From positions 390 through 6,957 of the forward strand of contig MGEY01000056.1 in NCBI GenBank assembly GCA_001791615.1: a DNA stretch of 6,568 nt, in the 5' to 3' direction. This document shows positions 5,867-6,568 of the stretch, one piece after another. Both the position numbers and the translations under genes were made by a program. The stretch is from Candidatus Uhrbacteria bacterium RIFOXYA2_FULL_40_9 (lineage in GTDB: Bacteria; Patescibacteriota; Patescibacteriia; UBA9934; GWF2-40-263). The notes under the pieces are model-generated. The model saw only the letters and a program-made list of their open reading frames with translations. It was not told the origin of the DNA and did not search any database. The number at the start of each line of letters is the position of its first letter. Position 1 is the stretch's first letter.

Positions 5867-5895
5867 ATCATATCATGCTATCCACATTTTATCAA
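5867..5895 (-). promoter_or_regulatory. Promoter of the rpmH-rnpA-yidD operon
   Basis: On the minus strand TTGATA (5895-5890) and TATGAT (5872-5867) are separated by exactly 17 bp; each is one mismatch from consensus. The -10 is preceded by TGA rather than a strict extended TGN. The predicted start is near 5860, about 64 bases before the rpmH ATG. The spacer contains a near-perfect DnaA box. Confidence 0.82.
5878..5886 (+). promoter_or_regulatory. DnaA-box-like site CTATCCACA
   Basis: It differs from the TTATCCACA consensus only at the first base. It sits inside the -35/-10 spacer of the rpmH promoter, where bound DnaA would be expected to block RNA polymerase. Confidence 0.65.
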
Positions 5896-5900
5896 CTGTT

Positions 5901-5909
5901 TTATACACG
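5901..5909 (+). promoter_or_regulatory. Weak DnaA-box-like site TTATACACG
   Basis: Two mismatches from TTATCCACA, one from the relaxed TTATNCACA. It is located between the two back-to-back -35 boxes and in line with the two better sites, which is the main support for it. Confidence 0.4.
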
Positions 5910-5919
5910 ATTCAAGCAC

Positions 5920-5948
5920 TTGCCCACATGTGGATAAATCATTACACT
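5920..5948 (+). promoter_or_regulatory. Candidate promoter of dnaA
   Basis: TTGCCC (5920-5925), a 17-bp spacer and TACACT (5943-5948) match the consensus at four of six positions each. The predicted start is near 5955, giving a leader of about 48 bases. A perfect DnaA box lies in the spacer. The moderate match fits an autoregulated gene, but another weak promoter in this AT-rich stretch cannot be excluded. Confidence 0.55.
5929..5937 (-). promoter_or_regulatory. Perfect DnaA box (TTATCCACA on the minus strand)
   Basis: The plus strand reads TGTGGATAA, the exact complement of the consensus DnaA 9-mer. It lies within the spacer of the candidate dnaA promoter, which is the classical setting for DnaA autorepression. 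Confidence 0.82.
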
Positions 5949-5958
5949 GTAGAACATA

Positions 5959-5981
5959 TTTCTTTCCTTTTTTCTTTTTTT
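5959..5981 (+). other. dnaA: 23-base uninterrupted pyrimidine tract before dnaA
   Basis: Every base from 5959 to 5981 is C or T. In the dnaA leader RNA this would be a U-rich, unstructured stretch. On DNA it is an easily distorted AT-rich strand asymmetry next to the DnaA boxes. It may assist unwinding or ribosome loading, since no Shine-Dalgarno is present. Function inferred. Confidence 0.45.
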
Positions 5982-6002
5982 ATCATCATTAGACATTATC
6001 TT

Positions 6003-6568
6003 ATGAATACGAATGAATTATGGCAAGCAGTTCTCGGTGAACTCGAGCTCACATTGAGCAAAGCGAACTTTACCACCTGGTTCAAAAATACATTCATTGT
6101 ATCTTTCGAGGATGATGGCATTGTTGTGGTGGGTGTTCCAAATCTTTTTACTCATGCGTGGCTAGAAAAGAAATATCATAAACAAATTATTCAGTCTTTA
6201 CAGAATCTGACGGAAAATAAAATTAAAAATGTTACTTATCGTGTTGAAACACATCAAGTTGAGCCTCAAATTGTTCCAACACAAGAAACAATTACTACTG
6301 AAATTGAAGAAACTCCTTATACTTATACGAATCAACGAGCTACTTATCCTTCTCCTTCAAACGGATTTCGATCAGGAGAATTTTCCTTAAATGGGAAATA
6401 TACTTTTTCAAGTTTTGTTGTGGGAAAACAAAGTGAATTAGCTCATGCTGCTGCACAAGCCGTCTCTAACCAACCTGGGGGTGTTTATAATCCTCTTTTT
6501 ATTTATGGAGGAGTGGGTCTTGGAAAAACACACCTTCTTCAAGCGGTTGGAAATGAACTTCTTCGAAA
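6003..6568 (+). CDS. dnaA: Chromosomal replication initiator DnaA (5' part, truncated by window end)
   Basis: DnaA binds 9-mer boxes at oriC and, as an ATP-bound filament, opens the origin. The first 188 codons are visible. Domain I (about 1-80) opens MNTNELWQAVLGELELTLSK and has the conserved FTTWF segment (23-27). A short variable linker, domain II, covers about 84-128. Domain III starts around YTFSSFVVGKQSELAHAAA (133-151), followed by NPLFIYGG and the Walker A motif GGVGLGKT (169-176). Walker B, sensor motifs and the DNA-binding domain IV lie beyond the window. The ATG at 6003 gives the family N terminus but lacks a Shine-Dalgarno; the leader is U-rich. The gene is divergent from rpmH and has a DnaA box in its candidate promoter, suggesting autoregulation. 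Confidence 0.97.
   Translation, partial: MNTNELWQAVLGELELTLSKANFTTWFKNTFIVSFEDDGIVVVGVPNLFTHAWLEKKYHKQIIQSLQNLTENKIKNVTYRVETHQVEPQIVPTQETITTEIEETPYTYTNQRATYPSPSNGFRSGEFSLNGKYTFSSFVVGKQSELAHAAAQAVSNQPGGVYNPLFIYGGVGLGKTHLLQAVGNELLR

Larger units (their letters stand above)
5797..6002. other. Candidate oriC / dnaA-rpmH intergenic control region
   Basis: This 206-bp gap between divergent rpmH and dnaA is where many bacteria place all or part of oriC. It holds three DnaA-box-like 9-mers in 60 bp, two divergent promoters, an inverted repeat and an AT-rich, pyrimidine-rich segment next to dnaA that could unwind. I see no DnaA-trio series. The number of boxes is small, so the functional origin could also extend to the other side of dnaA, outside the window. 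Confidence 0.55.

Noticed and set aside
5644..5871. Longer rpmH reading frame starting at the ATG at 5871
   Set aside because: It would begin within or just at the -10 region of the promoter, before the predicted transcript start, and adds 25 residues foreign to L34. The ATG at 5796 has AAGGAG and the family N terminus.
5978..6000. Possible DnaA-trio series near ATCATCATTAG
   Set aside because: The triplets read in the wrong orientation for the trio consensus and do not follow directly from a DnaA box.
1..6568. UGA recoding as in some Patescibacteria lineages
   Set aside because: TGA ends the first gene, the yggU-like gene and rnpA at the expected family lengths, and no conserved gene is interrupted by in-frame TGA.
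1..6568. CRISPR array, insertion sequence or tRNA gene
   Set aside because: No regularly spaced repeats, no transposase frame or paired terminal repeats, and no cloverleaf-like segment was seen on either strand.

Overview
The window is AT-rich bacterial DNA from a chromosomal replication-origin neighbourhood. The 5' end of dnaA, divergent rpmH-rnpA-yidD, and DnaA-box-like sites in the gap between them form the arrangement found beside oriC in many bacteria. TGA is used as an ordinary stop (first gene, yggU-like gene, rnpA), so there is no UGA recoding. The AT-rich composition, compact intergenic spaces, weak or absent Shine-Dalgarno sequences before several genes, and the unfamiliar gene pair would fit a Candidate Phyla Radiation (Patescibacteria) genome. 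That placement is an inference of low to moderate confidence; the sequence contains no rRNA or other firm marker.

Layout. Positions 3-1253 and 1250-3247 are two plus-strand genes overlapping by ATGA: a protein of unknown function with helix-turn-helix-like segments, then a GHKL (Hsp90/MutL/MORC-type) ATPase with Ig-like segments and a distinct C-terminal domain. A strong intrinsic terminator closes this unit. Next, a near-consensus promoter (3305-3333) drives tig (trigger factor, 3385-4677), which ends in a hairpin terminator whose T-tract touches the start codon of a YggU/DUF167 gene (4734-4994). That gene converges on yidD, and the two share one bidirectional terminator containing both stop codons. 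On the minus strand, rpmH (5644-5796), rnpA (5265-5642) and yidD (5006-5278) form a tightly packed operon transcribed away from the origin. Positions 5797-6002 hold back-to-back promoters for rpmH and dnaA, each with a DnaA-box-like 9-mer in its -35/-10 spacer. dnaA starts at 6003 and runs off the window just after its Walker A motif.

How it works together. The right half is housekeeping: replication initiation (DnaA), ribosome (L34), RNase P protein, YidD, and nascent-chain folding (trigger factor). The promoter geometry suggests that DnaA could control both its own gene and the rpmH operon. A terminator-like hairpin inside the start of rnpA could let L34 be made in excess over RnpA. The left half is the least understood part. 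The HTH/GHKL pair is translationally coupled and probably acts as one unit, on DNA or chromatin, or in defence, but nothing in the window proves a function.
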